Shown: positions 12,023 through 23,838 of the stretch, piece after piece
Position numbering within the stretch: the first letter of the stretch is position 1
Layout of the letters: the number at the start of each line of letters is the position of its first letter
Source of the DNA: Cryptomeria japonica
Taxonomy: Eukaryota; Streptophyta; Pinopsida; Cupressales; Cupressaceae
Direction: 5' to 3'
Assembly: GCF_030272615.1 (NCBI RefSeq)
Contig: NC_081409.1
Coordinates: 18,602,260-18,666,259, forward strand
DNA: 64,000 nucleotides
The notes under the pieces: generated by a model
Seen by the model: the letters and a program-made list of their open reading frames with translations, nothing else
Told to the model about the DNA's origin: nothing
The model's database searches: none
Position numbers and translations under genes: made by a program

Positions 12023-12935
12023 GGTATAGCTTCTAAAAGGTTCTCAAGATGCTGATGGTTATCATGTTTGTGTTCCAGTTGATTGGTAGTGTTGGATTTG
12101 GCTTATGGTGACCTATTTTAGGTTCAGTGCTATTCTGCTAGGTTATGGACTGGTTTATGTAACATGTTAGTGGATGCTCCCAATGTGCTACCAGTTGGAT
12201 TTATTGATTGACTGATGTTGTTTCAGCCTCAGGACTACTTGGGTTATCATTTGTTTGTAGATTTATGTAATGGATTTATTGTATAACCTTTTAGGTAGCC
12301 GACCTAATTGTTTAGGTCCCGGGTTTGTATATATATGATGTAAGATCTTTTTATAGATCATAGGATGGATAATGGGTTATGGGATTATTTGTGTGCGAAT
12401 AAAGTTGTAATCATATGCAGAGGTTTTGGTCAATAATAAGTGATTGAATTAGGTTTGTGTAAGAGGTTTAAGACCTCTGGTATTAAGCTTAACCGGAACT
12501 GTAGTCAGGCATAAGAGATGATATTCATGTAGTTCATTCTTTTTTCCAGATTGTAGTCTAGAGATCTTTTGTAGTAAGTGAGGCTCCTTTGTGATGAACA
12601 GTGCGCTCTAGGAAGTGTGCCTTCCTTCATGTGCATGACCCTTACTATAATAACATACTTGCTACAAAAATATCATTTGATTGTGGGTAGGGTTTCCCAC
12701 TATGGTTTTTCCCTTTACCGGGTTTTCCATGTACAAATCTTGGTGTTATGTGTTGTGGATGCATGGTATTTGGATTATGATTTATGTTTGTGCTTAATTG
12801 ATATATCTTCTATTTTAGTATTTGGTTTATGCATTCTGGTAAAAAGTTTTGTGTGCTTAAAGTTTCATAATTTGCTGACAACTGATTTTGTCCCCCCCCC
12901 CCCCCGCTCTCAGTTGTCTACCGATTATCCTAAAA
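12023..12935 (+). repeat. 5' LTR of X, second block
   Basis: The X LTR resumes here, matching 25854-26219 and 27453-27997. The first five bases (GGTAT) are the target duplication of W. It ends CCTAAAA where the 3' LTR ends CCTAACA. It holds a GCCGAC plus GACCTA/TAGGTC dyad (12298-12318), TATATATAT (12328-12336), hairpin 1 (12700-12731) and hairpin 2 (12877-12918), whose loop is a long C run. Confidence 0.88.
12298..12336 (+). promoter_or_regulatory. Candidate LTR promoter of X: GCCGAC, GACCTA/TAGGTC dyad, TATA
   Basis: GCCGAC (12298-12303) overlaps the left arm of the inverted repeat GACCTA (12301-12306) / TAGGTC (12313-12318). TATATATAT follows at 12328. GCCGAC fits the RCCGAC core bound by DREB/CBF factors. 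The same order is present in Y and partly in V and Z2. Confidence 0.5.
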
Positions 12936-12950
12936 ATTGGTATCAGAGCT
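12936..12950 (+). other. X primer binding site
   Basis: ATTGGTATCAGAGCT directly follows the LTR. TGGTATCAGAGC is the full Copia match to initiator-Met tRNA. Confidence 0.9.
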
Positions 12951-12991
12951 TGGTCCTCTTTGCAGAATCTTAACAGCTTGAATAAGATCAT

Positions 12992-13960
12992 ATGTCAAAT
13001 AATCATTCAACTTCAATTGCTTACTGAAAGGACAACCCTAGGCTTGAAGGAATAAATTACAGAGTATGGAAGCTTCAGATGGAGACTCATTATAGATGTC
13101 TTAGCAAAGAGATTTGGGAGATCACTAAGAAAGGCAATACTCCTTATGATTCGACATATGACAATCCTCCTTTGACAGACTTGGATAAGAACATTGAAAA
13201 TGATTGCATAGCTAGAGAAACCCTTTTGAGCGCCCTTTCAAATAAGCAAGTAATGAGAATAATAGATAAATCATCTGCAAAAGCTATATGAGATAAGTTG
13301 GAGACTCTGAATGAAGGTGTCCCTATTGTTAAAATTGATAAAGTTGATGGTTACCAGGTGAGATATGAGAATATGAGAATGGAGAAAGATGAAAGAATTG
13401 CTTCTTTTATGGAAAGAGTCAATGGAATTGTCTTGAGAATTCAATGCTATGGTGGATCTTGAGCGAAGATGAGATTGCTTCTAAAGTATTAAGAGCTTTG
13501 CCACCGGATTACATGATGAAGGCTAATACAATCAATGAGCTAAGAACAATGTCTAACACTTTTGTCAATAGGGATATTCTAGTTGGAAATTTATCTTCTT
13601 TTGAGCTTGAAGAATTTGGTCTTCAACGAGTAACAAAGACAAATTCTGCATTCAAGGCATCTACATTATCAATCGACAAGAGTGATTGGAAATAATTATA
13701 TGTGAAGGAATTGGAGGATATGAAGAAATAAGATGAAGAGCTTGAGCAACTTGAAGCCTTATTTGGAAGAAGAGTACCTAAAGGTCCAACAAGAAGTATG
13801 AAGATAAATCACCTTTCAAATGTCATTTTGCACCTAATAAGATAGGTCATTTTGCACCTAGATGTCCTAAGAGAAATTCAGGATTTGAAGAAAAAGATAG
13901 AAGATATTTTAAGCCTAACCATGAATATCTGAACAAGCATAAGTACATGAGGAACACGAA
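12992..13960 (+). pseudogene. X gag
   Basis: This is a Copia gag starting at ATG 12992 and paralogous to the gags of Y, V and Z2. It has a stop within the first 12 codons, a TGA at 13289 where the paralogues have Trp, a one-base frameshift near 13458 and a four-base loss near 13797. The zinc knuckle at about 13818-13862 is ruined: a 13-base piece (CATTTTGCACCTA) occurs twice and replaces the second Cys, leaving C-H-F-A-P-N-K. The protein could not bind RNA normally. Confidence 0.82.
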
Positions 13961-16438
13961 CAAATCATGCTACTATGTTGTAGAGGAAGGTGTGACTAAA
14001 GATTCTAATGATGAACCAACAAAAGATTCAGCTAGTGGATCCGACAATGGAAAGGAATGGGTATTCATAGCTATCAAGGAAGATGTTCCGGAACCTGTCA
14101 TTCAAAACAAAGAGAAGGCCCTTGCTGCTAAATTTAAAGACAAGGATGAATGGGTGATAGATAGTGGATGCTCACATCATATGACTGAAGATAAAAGAAA
14201 ATTTCTATCTATGCAAGAATTTGATGGAGGTCTGGTCAGATTTGGAGATGACAAAGCATGCATGATTAGAGGAAGAGGAACCATATGATTGGATGCTAAG
14301 CATAACACTGATAATGTCTATTATGTAGAAGGTTTAAGGCATAATATTTTGAGTGTAGGAAAATTGGTGGATAAAGGATTTCAATTACAATTCAAAGATG
14401 GAAAATGCAAAATCATCAACAGATCTGGATTAGAGATTGCAACTGGTACTTAGACTAAAGGTAACATCTTTCATTTGAACTCCAGTGAGAAGACATGTTT
14501 GATTGCACATATTGATGAGAGTTGGCTATGACATAAGAGGTTGTGTCATGTAAATTTTGATTGCATTGTGAAGATCAGTTCAACTAAGGTAGTTAGAGAT
14601 ATACCTAAGATTGTGAAGCCTTATTATCTAATATGTAATGAATGTCAAATGGGTAAACAAGTCAAAACTTCTTTTAAGAGCATACAAGACAAATTTAATG
14701 ATATTATTGATCTTATTCATACTGATTTGTGTGGTCCTGCTAGAATAAGAAGTTTTTAGGGTGATAGATATTTCATGCTAATCATTGATGATTATTCTAG
14801 AATGATGTGGGTTACTTTTCTAAGGGAGAAATTTGAAGCCTTTGAAAAATTCAAGATCTTTAAAGCTATGGTTGAGACACAGATAGGATTGAAGATCAAA
14901 TGCTTAAGATTTGATTAGGGTGGTGAATTCACATCCGATGAATTTAACAGTTATTGTGAGAAACATGGCATAAGGAGACAGTTTTCTGCACCCTGAACAC
15001 CTCAGCAGAATGGTGTTGTGGAAAAAAAAAATAGAACAATCCTAGATGCAGCTAGAATTATGATGATGAAAGCTAATTTGCCTCATATCTATTGGAGAGA
15101 AGTTATGAGCATGACGGTATACACATTCAATAGAGTTCACATCAAAGGAGACACTGGTAAGACACCTTATGAGTTATGTTTTGGTCATACACCCACAGTT
15201 AAGTACTTCAGAATCTTTGGTAGTAAATGCTATATCAAAAGAGATGATTCCATCAGAAAATTTGATCCTAGATGTGATGAGGAATATTTATTGGTTATTC
15301 AAATGAAATAAAAACATAGATGTTATAGCAAAAGATTGCAGAGAATTGTGGAGACCACTAATGTCAAGGTGAAGAGGAATAGAGAGGTCAAATCAAAACT
15401 TATGAGAGAGAACCGGAAGTGGAAATGATCATAACCGATATGGTAGTACCTAGACCAGAACAAAATGTTGAACCAATTACCCTGGCAGTTTCAAAAAATT
15501 TAACAGTAACTGTAGATTAGAGTAGAGAAATAGAAAGTCAAAAGACTCCTAGGTATGTAAGGTTGAATCATTCTGAAGATCATAGCAAAGGAGTAATGAC
15601 AAGAAGAAGGTTGGCAGCTGAAGAGCTATGTTTAATTTCTCAAATTGAACCGGCATCAGTAGTTGAGGCATATAATGATGAATGTTGGATGAAAGCTATG
15701 GAATAGGAATTGGATTAGATATAAAAGAACAATACATCGACTTTAGTTCCCCAACCTAAAAATAAAAATGTTATCGGAAATAAATGGGTTTTTAAGAATA
15801 AATTGAATGGAGATGGACAAGTTGTGAGGAACAAAGCTAGATTGGTTTGAAAATAATATTCTTAGAAGGAAGGAAATGATTATGATGACACTTTTGCTCT
15901 GGTAGCTAGGTTTGAAGCTGTGAAATTATTTCTTGCTTATGGTTCCCATAAGAAATACAAGGTTTATCAAATGGATGTTAAGTGTGCATTTCTAAATGGA
16001 GATGTTGAAGAGGAAGTCTACATTGAGCAGCCTAATGGATTTTCATTTTTAAATGACAAAAATATGGTTTGCAGATTGGGGAAAACTTTATATTGATTGA
16101 AGCAAGCCCCTAGAGCTTGGTATGCTAGATTGGACAAATATCTTTTGAAGCTTGGTTTCACTAAAGGTAATGCTGATAGTAACTTGTATTATAAGATCAC
16201 TAATGATGACATATTGATTATTGAGGTCTTTGTTGATGATATCATTTTTGGAGGTGAGGAAAAGTTATGTATGGAATTCTTTGATAATATGAAGAATGAA
16301 TTTGAGATGTCTATGATTGGAGAAATGAGATGTTTCTTAGGTTTGCAGATTACTCAGATTGATAAAGGTATTTTCATATGTCAAACTAAGTATGTTAGAG
16401 AATTGTTGAAGAAATTTTCTATGGAAAATTCTAAACCA
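13961..16438 (+). pseudogene. X pol, first part: protease, integrase, RT up to the Y insertion
   Basis: The protease motif VIDSGCSHH is at about 14155. Integrase has the HHCC finger (about 14515-14650) and keeps all three acidic residues: HTDLCGP, RFD before a stop, and VVEKKN. RT begins near 15640, has a FVDD box (about 16231) in place of the commoner YVDD, and is cut at 16438 by element Y. It carries about a dozen stops or shifts, many as TGG to TGA/TAG or CAA/CAG to TAA/TAG. The rest of the gene is at 23090-23838. Confidence 0.85.
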
Positions 16439-17446
16439 TGTTGGTATTATGGATGACTTCGTCATATGTTGCATTGGTTTTGTCATTGATGTCAACACTT
16501 ATCCTTCTGGAGGTCTACATTGTTGATTTGGCACTCTCGTTATATTGGTTTGTTGATGCACCGACACATTGTGGTCCCAATATGGATATTGGCTTATGCA
16601 CAGTTATTGGTATATATTTTACCGGTATCTCAGGAAGTTGATGATGACTTGTTATCATCTGGAGATCATTTGGTTATGTTGAAGACATGGATGGGATGTT
16701 TTCATTTGGTGTTTTGCATATTGGACTAATCGGGTTCACATATTTGCCTTAACTGACAAATAGGTCCAGGTTATGAACCGATATAGGAAATCATGTTCCA
16801 GATTAGCACGACACATTTTGGAAATGGTTTATTAATTGGATAATGTGTAAATGTATTGAGGCCGATATATTGTATTCCACCAAGACTTATTTTGTAATTG
16901 ATTTAAATGTAATATCTTTTAGTAGCTGACCTAACTGGTAGGTCTTAGGTTTTGTATAAATAATTATAAGATCTTATCTAAAAGAGAGTGTGTGTATGTG
17001 AATGTATTGAAGATTATTGTGAAGAGAAGATCTTTGTGCGAATCACACATATATTATCTGAAGGTTGAAGGAGAGGTTATGAAGGTATTTGGTCCTCATG
17101 CACAAAGCTTAAACCGATATTGAATCTGGCATTGTTGATGCTAAATTGAAGCAGTGCATTGATTATTGGATTTAACCATCCAACTATGTAGTCAGTGTGA
17201 CTCCTAATTTTGTGATTGGCTAGTGAGCTCTAGGTGGTTGACCTTTTTGCATGTGCATTGATTATTGTCATGTGTTGTGGATTTTGTTTTCCTTTTTGTT
17301 TTATGCATTAAGTTGTACTGGTATCACTATAACTGTTAATCTGTTTTACCGACACTGGGTTTCAAGTTGGAATAATTTATTTTGGGTTATAATTTATTGA
17401 CACCTGATTCACCCCCCCTCTCAGTTTTCCTTCCTGGTTCCTAACA
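16439..17446 (+). repeat. Y 5' LTR, with internal deletion
   Basis: It is 1,008 bp, starts TGTTGG and ends CTAACA. It lacks about 100 bp present in the 3' LTR (near 22797-22907), the segment that holds hairpin 1; the break is near 17259. It has TATAAATA at 16955-16962 and a dyad at 16928-16944 (GCTGAC in place of GCCGAC). Hairpin 2 (17399-17429) is degraded. Confidence 0.9.
16928..16962 (+). promoter_or_regulatory. Candidate LTR promoter of Y (5' copy)
   Basis: The dyad GACCTA / TAGGTC (16928-16944) is followed by TATAAATA (16955-16962). The 3' LTR has the matching block at 22466-22503, where the GCCGAC core is intact. Confidence 0.5.
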
Positions 17447-17461
17447 ATTGGTATCAGAGCT
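17447..17461 (+). other. Y primer binding site
   Basis: ATTGGTATCAGAGCT follows the LTR directly and matches initiator-Met tRNA in the Copia manner. Confidence 0.9.
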
Positions 17462-17504
17462 TAGTCCTCTTTTTTGCAGAAGCCTAACAACTTGAGGAGA
17501 TCCT

Positions 17505-18480
17505 ATGGCAGCAAATATCTTCAGGAAGGACAGTCCCAAACTTGATGGAACTAACTATGGTATATGGAAGATCAGAATGGAGACACATCTGAATTGCATT
17601 GGAAGAGATATATGAGCTGTTAAAAAGAATGGCTATGTTGCTCCTAATCAGAACAATCCTAATCCACCAACATTAGCTAAAGATTTGGAGAATGATTACA
17701 AAGCAAGAGAAGCACCTCTAAGCGCATTATCAGATCAACAAATCATGGGATTATCAGACAGATCTACAAAAAAATCTATTTGGGATAAACTGGAAACATT
17801 GAATGAATGTGATTCCACTATCAAAATTGCAAAACTGGAATGTTACCGGGTCAGGTATGAAAATTTTAAAATGGAAGAGGATGAAAGAATTTATGCATTT
17901 ATGGAAAGAGGTAATGAAATTGTTTTAGGAATACAATGTTGTGGAGGATCTTTAAGTGAAGATGAAATTGTTTTTAAAGTTTTAAGAGCTTTGCCACCGG
18001 CTTACAAAATAAAAGTAACAATCATTAATGAGTTGAGAACAATGCCTAATACATCAATATCTAGAGATACATTGGTCGGAAAACTTTCAGCATTTGAGCT
18101 TGAAGAATTTGGTCTTGTTGCTACAGTCAAGACTAATATAGCTTTCAAAGGATCATCATCATCAACATCATCATCATCATCTAACAAATCTAATTGGAAA
18201 GCACTTTATGCAAAACAACTTGAAGATATCAGAAGAGAAAATGAAGAACTTGAAGAACTTGAAGCACTATTTGCAAGGAAGATGCCTAAAGGTCCAACAG
18301 GAAGTAAGTATGAAGGTAAAGCACCTTTCAAATGTTTTAATTGTAATAAAGTTGGTCATATGGTGTCTAGGTGTTCTGATAGACATTGAAGACTAAGAGA
18401 TGAGGCAAAGAGAACATATAAACCTAACCCTTAATATCAGAGATACAGATTTAAGAAAAACAGAGAAGTCATGTTACTAT
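17505..18480 (+). pseudogene. Y gag
   Basis: This Copia gag starts at ATG 17505, which lies just after the leader as in Z2. A single frame runs to 18389 with one early stop near 17613 (TGG to TGA) and a terminal TGA at 18387. It then shifts near 18465. It holds a Ser-rich low-complexity run (about 18147-18186), a Glu-rich stretch, and an intact CCHC knuckle (CFNCNKVGHMVSRC) at about 18333-18374. The start and knuckle spacing match Z2 and V closely. Confidence 0.85.
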
Positions 18481-20200
18481 GCAGATGAAGGTGTTACAGA
18501 TTATTCTGATGAAGATCCAACAGATAGTGGATGGGCATTTGTTGCAATAAAAGAAGATCAACCAACACCTATTGTCAAACTGGTAGAGCGGGCATTAGCA
18601 ACAAAAAATGAAGAAAAGGATGAATGGATCATTGATAGTGGATGCTTGCATCATATGACTAGTGATAAAAAAAATTCTTATCATTATAGGAATATCATGG
18701 AGTTCAAGTAAAATTTGGGGATGACAAAGCTTGCTTAATCAAAGGAAGAGGCACTATATCTTTGCTATTATGAAATATGCTCCAAATGTAACAGAGCTAG
18801 TGGATCTAGAAGTACTCAACATTAAACCCTAATTTGATTGGAGAAGAATTAGTTTGACAATGTTTATTATGTTGAAGGTTTAAAGCATAATATTTGAGTG
18901 TTGGTCAGTTCGTAGGAAAAAGATTTCAATTACAATTCAAGAATGGAAAATGCAAAATCATAAACTGAACTGGATTGGAGATTGCAACTGGTAATCAGAC
19001 TAAAGGTAATATCTTTCATTTGAATACCAGCGATAAGACATGTTTGATTGCTCAGATTGATGAAAGTTGGTTATGGCATAAAAGACTCTGTCATGTGAAT
19101 TTTGATTGCATTGTAAAGATTAGTTCAACCAAGGCAGTAAGGGATTTACCTAAGATTGTGAAACCTCATAATTTGGGAGGTAAGGAATGTAAAATGGAAA
19201 AGCAAGTTAGAACAACATTTAAGAGAATTTATGAGAAATCCAATAATATTCTTGATTTAATTCATACTAATTTATGTGGTCCAACAAGAACAAGAAGTCC
19301 TCAGGGTGATAGATACTTTATGCTGATAATTGATGATTATTCTAAATATTTTTAAGATCTGATCAAGGAGGAGAATCTACATCTAGGGAATTCAATGCGT
19401 GAAGAAAATGGAATCAAAAGACAAATATCAGCACCCCAGACACCCCAACAGAATGAAGTTGTGGAAAGGAAGAAAAAACTATAATGGATGCAACAAGAAC
19501 CATGATGATGGAAGCAAATCTACCTCATATGTACTAGAAAGAAACAATAAATACAATGCTTTATACTTTCAATAGAGTTCACATCAAAGGTGAAACCGGC
19601 AAGACCCCTTATGAACTATGGTTTGGTCATATTCCTACTCTTAGATATTTCAAAATATTTGGAAGCAAATGTTATATTAGGAGAGATGAGTCTATTGACA
19701 AATTTGATCCTAGAAGTGATGAAGGAACATTTCTTGGTTATTAAGCAAGACATATAGATGTTATAATAAAAGATTGCAGAAAATCATTGAGAGTACTAAT
19801 GTGAAGATAGATGAACATTTTAGAGGAGAATCAAGATCTATAAGTTCTGAACCAGCAATAGAAATGATTGTAAATGAACTGGAACAAATTACAACAGAAC
19901 AAAATGTAGAACCAGTCGCACCGACATCATCAGAGAACTCAACTGTGACTGACGAACAACAACCTATGAATGCAAATCAGAATAAACCTAGGTATGTAAG
20001 ATTGAATCACTCAGAAAATCAGATAATTGGAAATAAAAATCAAGGTGTTATGACAAGAGGAAGATTGACAAATGAAGAGGTATATTTAATTTCTCAAGTT
20101 GAACTAGCATCATATGTTGAAGCATGTCAAGATAAGCATTGGATAAAAGCAATGGAAGAAGAATTAGAACAGATTGAAAAAAAATAATACTTGGACATTA
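18481..20200 (+). pseudogene. Y pol, first part: protease and integrase
   Basis: The protease motif IIDSGCLHH is at about 18630. Soon after (about 18759-18853) about 95 bases unlike the paralogues replace the expected sequence. The integrase HHCC finger is at about 19075-19190. The first catalytic Asp is changed to Asn (HTNLCGP). About 110 bases between the first and second catalytic blocks are missing near 19346. Glu remains in VVERKK. A Glu/Thr-rich linker (19774-20187) leads to RT. A frameshift lies in the A-run at about 20179. The integrase cannot be active. Confidence 0.85.
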
Positions 20201-21637
20201 GTTCCCTAGCCTAAAGACAAAAATATAATTGGAACTAAATGGGTATTTAGAAATAAAATTAATGAAGAAGGTGAAGTAATCATAAAAAAAGCAACATTAG
20301 TTTGTAAAGGTTATTCTCAGAAAGAAGGAATTGATTATAATGAAACCTTTGCACCGGTAGCCAGAATTGAAGTAGTAAGACTATTTCTTGCATTTGCAGC
20401 TCACAAGAACTATAAAGTTTATCAGATGGATGTAAAATGTGCATTTTTGAATGGAGATCTTGAAGAAGAAGTTTACATTGAGAAGCCTGATGGATTCTCA
20501 TTACCAGATGATAAGGATATGGTTTGCAGATTAAGAAAAGCTTTATATGGATTAAAGCAAGCTCCCAAAGCTTGGTATGCTAGACTGGATAAATATCTTT
20601 TAAAGCTAGGATACACAAAAGGTAATGCTGACAGTAATTTGTATTACAAAGTTACCAATGATGATATTTTGGTTATTGAAGTATTTGTGGATGATATCAT
20701 TTTTGGAGGAGAAGAAGAGCTATGCAAAGACTTTTCTAACAAGATGCAAGAGGAATTTGAAATGTCTATGATTGGAGAGATACAAATTTTTCTAGCTTTG
20801 CAGATTTCTCAAACAAATAAAGATATATTCATTTGTCAAACAAAATACTTGAAGGAAATTTTGAAGAAATTTGGAATGGAAAACTCCAAACTAGTAAGCA
20901 CTCCTATGACTACAACTGATAAAATGACATCAAAAGATGATTCAGCTCCTATAAATCCGACAAGGTACAAATCTATGATTGGAGGGTTACTGTATTTGAC
21001 ACAAACCAGACCTGATATAATGAATGCAATATGTATTGTTTCAAGATTTCAAATAAATCCTAAAGAAAATCATGAAACTGTAGTAAAAATGATTTTCCGG
21101 TGCCTGCAAGGCACAACAAATCTTGCTTTATGGTATTCTAAGGATGACAATTTTGAGTTATGTGTATATACATATACAAATTGGGCAGGAGATGTGGATG
21201 ACATAAAGAGTACCACTGGTGGAGCATTCTTTCTTGGCAGAAGATTAATTTCATGGATCAACAAGAAGCAGACCTGCACATCATTATCTACAACAGAAGC
21301 AGAATATGTTATAACAGTAACTAATTGCACTCAGGTATTATGGATCAAGCAAATGTTGAAGGATATCAAGGTAAAATGCAAAGAACCGATAATTATTCAC
21401 TGTGATAACTCAACAACAATAGATATATCAAAGAATCTGGTATTTCACTCTAAAACAAAGCATGTTTCTATTAAGTATAATTTTCTGAAAGAAAACGTTG
21501 AAGCAAATGAAGTGAGATTGGTTTATGTGAACACTAAAGACCAAATTGCAGATATTTTTACAAAGCATTTGCCTAAGGAGTCATTTGAATATCTCAGAGA
21601 GAAGCTTGGGGTAATCACCCCACCGATAGAGACTTAA
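20201..21637 (+). pseudogene. Y RT and RNase H, 403-codon open frame
   Basis: The RT N-terminus is broken near 20201-20300. An unbroken frame then runs 20426-21637. It contains [17 protein letters not shown], the LKQAPKAWY block, FVDD in [11 protein letters not shown] (about 20684-20695), the RNase H domain and the C-terminus ending in PPIET. RNase H has lost its first catalytic Asp: the paralogues' YTD or YID reads YTY at about 21167. Glu (TEAEY) and Asp (HCDN) remain. The frame is long for such an old copy, but the Asp loss and the broken upstream part argue against function. Confidence 0.88.
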
Positions 21638-21979
21638 ATGATGTAGTTTGGCATCAAACCGACATGGACTAACAAAAAAATCTTTTTCCGGCCTTGATGA
21701 AGGAGAGCTATTTCTTAGGGCGAGTAGTTAGCTATATGTTATGTTATGTTTGATTTTTGACCGTTGTGACATTTGATGTCAAAGAGGGAGAGATGTCTGT
21801 GGAAAGACATTGTTGTACTTTGAAGATTGGAGAGAGATGTATTTTGGTTTTGGTTATACTGTTTCTATTTTTGGTACAAAACTTTGTGATTGATCTGTTT
21901 AAGGGAGATTGTTGGCATTCTGTTTTGGCACTTAGATGTTTTTCCATCTAGTGTTGCCATCAATGCCAAAGGGGGAGAT
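21638..21979 (+). other. Y 3' spacer with decoy PPT/LTR boundary and true PPT
   Basis: This spacer is non-coding. GGGAGATTGTTGG at 21903-21915 copies the PPT/LTR junction 70 nt ahead of the real one. The true tract AAAGGGGGAGAT (21968-21979) touches the LTR. A short hairpin-like GATG..CATC lies between them. V and X have the same arrangement. Confidence 0.7.
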
Positions 21980-23089
21980 TGTTGGTATTATGGAGGAATT
22001 CATCATGTGTTGCATTGGTTTTGTCATTGATGTCGACACTTATCCTTCTGGAGGTCTACATTGCTGATTTGACACTCTAGTTATATTGGTTTGTTGATGC
22101 ACCGACACATTGTGGTCCCGGTATGGATATTGACTTATGCACAGTTACCGGTATATGTTTCACTAACAACTCAAGAAGTTGATGATGACTTGTTATCATT
22201 TGGAGATCATTTGGTTATGTCGAAGACATGGATTGGATGTTTGCATTTGGCATTTTTCATATTGGACTAACTGGGTTCACATAATTGCCTTAACCGACAG
22301 ATAGGTCCAGGTTATGAACCGGTATAGGAAATCATGTTCCAGATCAACACGACACATTTTGGAAATGGTTTATTGATGGGATAATGTGTAAATGTATTGA
22401 AGCCGACATATTGTATTGCACCAAGACTTATTTTGTAATTGATTTAAATGTAATATCTTTTAGTAGCCGACTTAACTGGTAGGTCTTAGGTTTTGTATAA
22501 ATAATTGTAAGATCTTATTTGGAAGAAAGTGTGTGTATGTGAATGTATTCAAGATTATTGTGAAGAGAAGATCCTTGTGCGAATCACACTGATATTATCT
22601 GAAGGTTGAAGGAAAGGTTATGACGGTATTTGGTCCTCATGCGCAAAGCTTAAACCAATACGGAATACGACATTGTAGATGCTAAACTGAAGCAGTACAT
22701 TGATTATTGTATTTAACCATCCAACTGTGTAGTCAGTGAGACTCCTAATTTTGTGATTGGGTAGTGAGCTCTAGGCGGTTGGCCTTTTTGCATCTGCAGA
22801 CCCCATTATTGTATTCATTTACTATCTAGAGTAGTATCATCTGATTGTGGGTAAGGTTTCTCACCGTGGATTTTCCCCTTACAGGGTTTCCACGTTAAAA
22901 TCTATGTGTCATGTGTTGTGGATGTTTTTTTCCTTTCTGTTTCATGCATTAAGTTGTACCGGTATCACTATAACTGTTAATCTGTTTTACCGACACTGGG
23001 TTTCAAGTTAGAATAATTTATTTTGGGTTATAATTTATTGACAACCGATTCACCCCTCCCCTCTCAGTTGCCCTTCCCGGTTCCTAACA
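21980..23089 (+). repeat. Y 3' LTR
   Basis: It is 1,110 bp, TGTTGG to CCTAACA. It keeps GCCGAC (22466-22471), the dyad (22469-22485), TATAAATA (22496-22503), hairpin 1 (22865-22894, CGTGG/CCACG) and hairpin 2 (23040-23072). The RT of X resumes at AACCG. Confidence 0.92.
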
Positions 23090-23838
23090 AACCGGTTGGT
23101 ACTCCTATGGTTACAAGTGAGAAATTGACAAAGAAAGTTGTATTAGCTCCGGTAAATCCTACAAGGTACAAATCTATGATTGGAGGTTTGTTATATTTGA
23201 CTCAGACTATACTGGATATAATGAATGTTGTTTGTATTGTATCAAGATATCATAGTGATCCTAAAGAGAATCATGAGAGTGCAATGAAAATGATTTTTAG
23301 ATACTTACAAGGAACAACTAAGTATAGTTTATGGTATCCTAAAGATGATGACTTTACACTATGTGCATATATAGATGCAGATTGGGTTGGAGATATAGAT
23401 GACTGGAAAAACATATCCAGTGGAGATTTCTTTCTTGGAAAGAAACTTGTTTAATGGATCAACAAGAAATAGTCATGTACTTCTTTATCTACTGCTAAAG
23501 TTGAGTATGTTGTTGCAACTACTAACTATACACAAATTCTATGGATGAAGCAAATGTTGAAGGACATAAGGGTAGATTGTAATGAACTAGTAGTTATTCA
23601 TTGTGACAACTGTGCTACTATTGACATATCAAAGAATCCAGTATTTCATTCAAAGAGAAAACACATATCAATCAAGTATAAATTTTTTAAGGAAAAGGTG
23701 GAAGCAAATGAAGTCAGATTGGTTTATGTGAACACTAAAGAGAAAATTGTAGACATCTTCACTAAAATTTTTCCCAGGGAATCATTTGAGTACTTTAGAG
23801 ATAGATTGGGGGTCTCTACCTCTCCGATAGAGACTTAA
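23090..23838 (+). pseudogene. X pol, second part: end of RT and RNase H
   Basis: This continues the X RT interrupted at 16438; the shared AACC(A/G) is the Y target duplication. One frame runs to 23452 and another from 23545 to 23838. RNase H keeps the first Asp (AYIDADW), has Glu changed to Val in the EAEY block (AKVEY at about 23500) and keeps HCDN. The frame between 23452 and 23545 carries stops, for example a TAA where Trp is expected and a TAG after NKK. The C-terminus ends SPIET, as in Y. Confidence 0.86.

Larger units (their letters stand above)
16439..23089 (+). mobile_element. Copia element Y inserted in the RT of X
   Basis: Y is a complete-length Copia element of 6,651 bp with two LTRs, PBS, gag, PR, IN, RT, RH and PPT. 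It begins TGTTGG, ends CCTAACA, and is flanked by AACCA (16434-16438) and AACCG (23090-23094), a 5-bp target duplication with one change. Joining the flanks restores RT reading of X. The LTRs differ at roughly 30 of the first 330 bases by eye, so it is not a recent insertion. It has the longest surviving Copia frame in the window (20426-21637). Confidence 0.93.

Noticed and set aside
12578-12973. 131-codon plus-strand ORF
   Set aside because: It runs across the X LTR, its C-run and the primer site, so it cannot be a natural coding unit.
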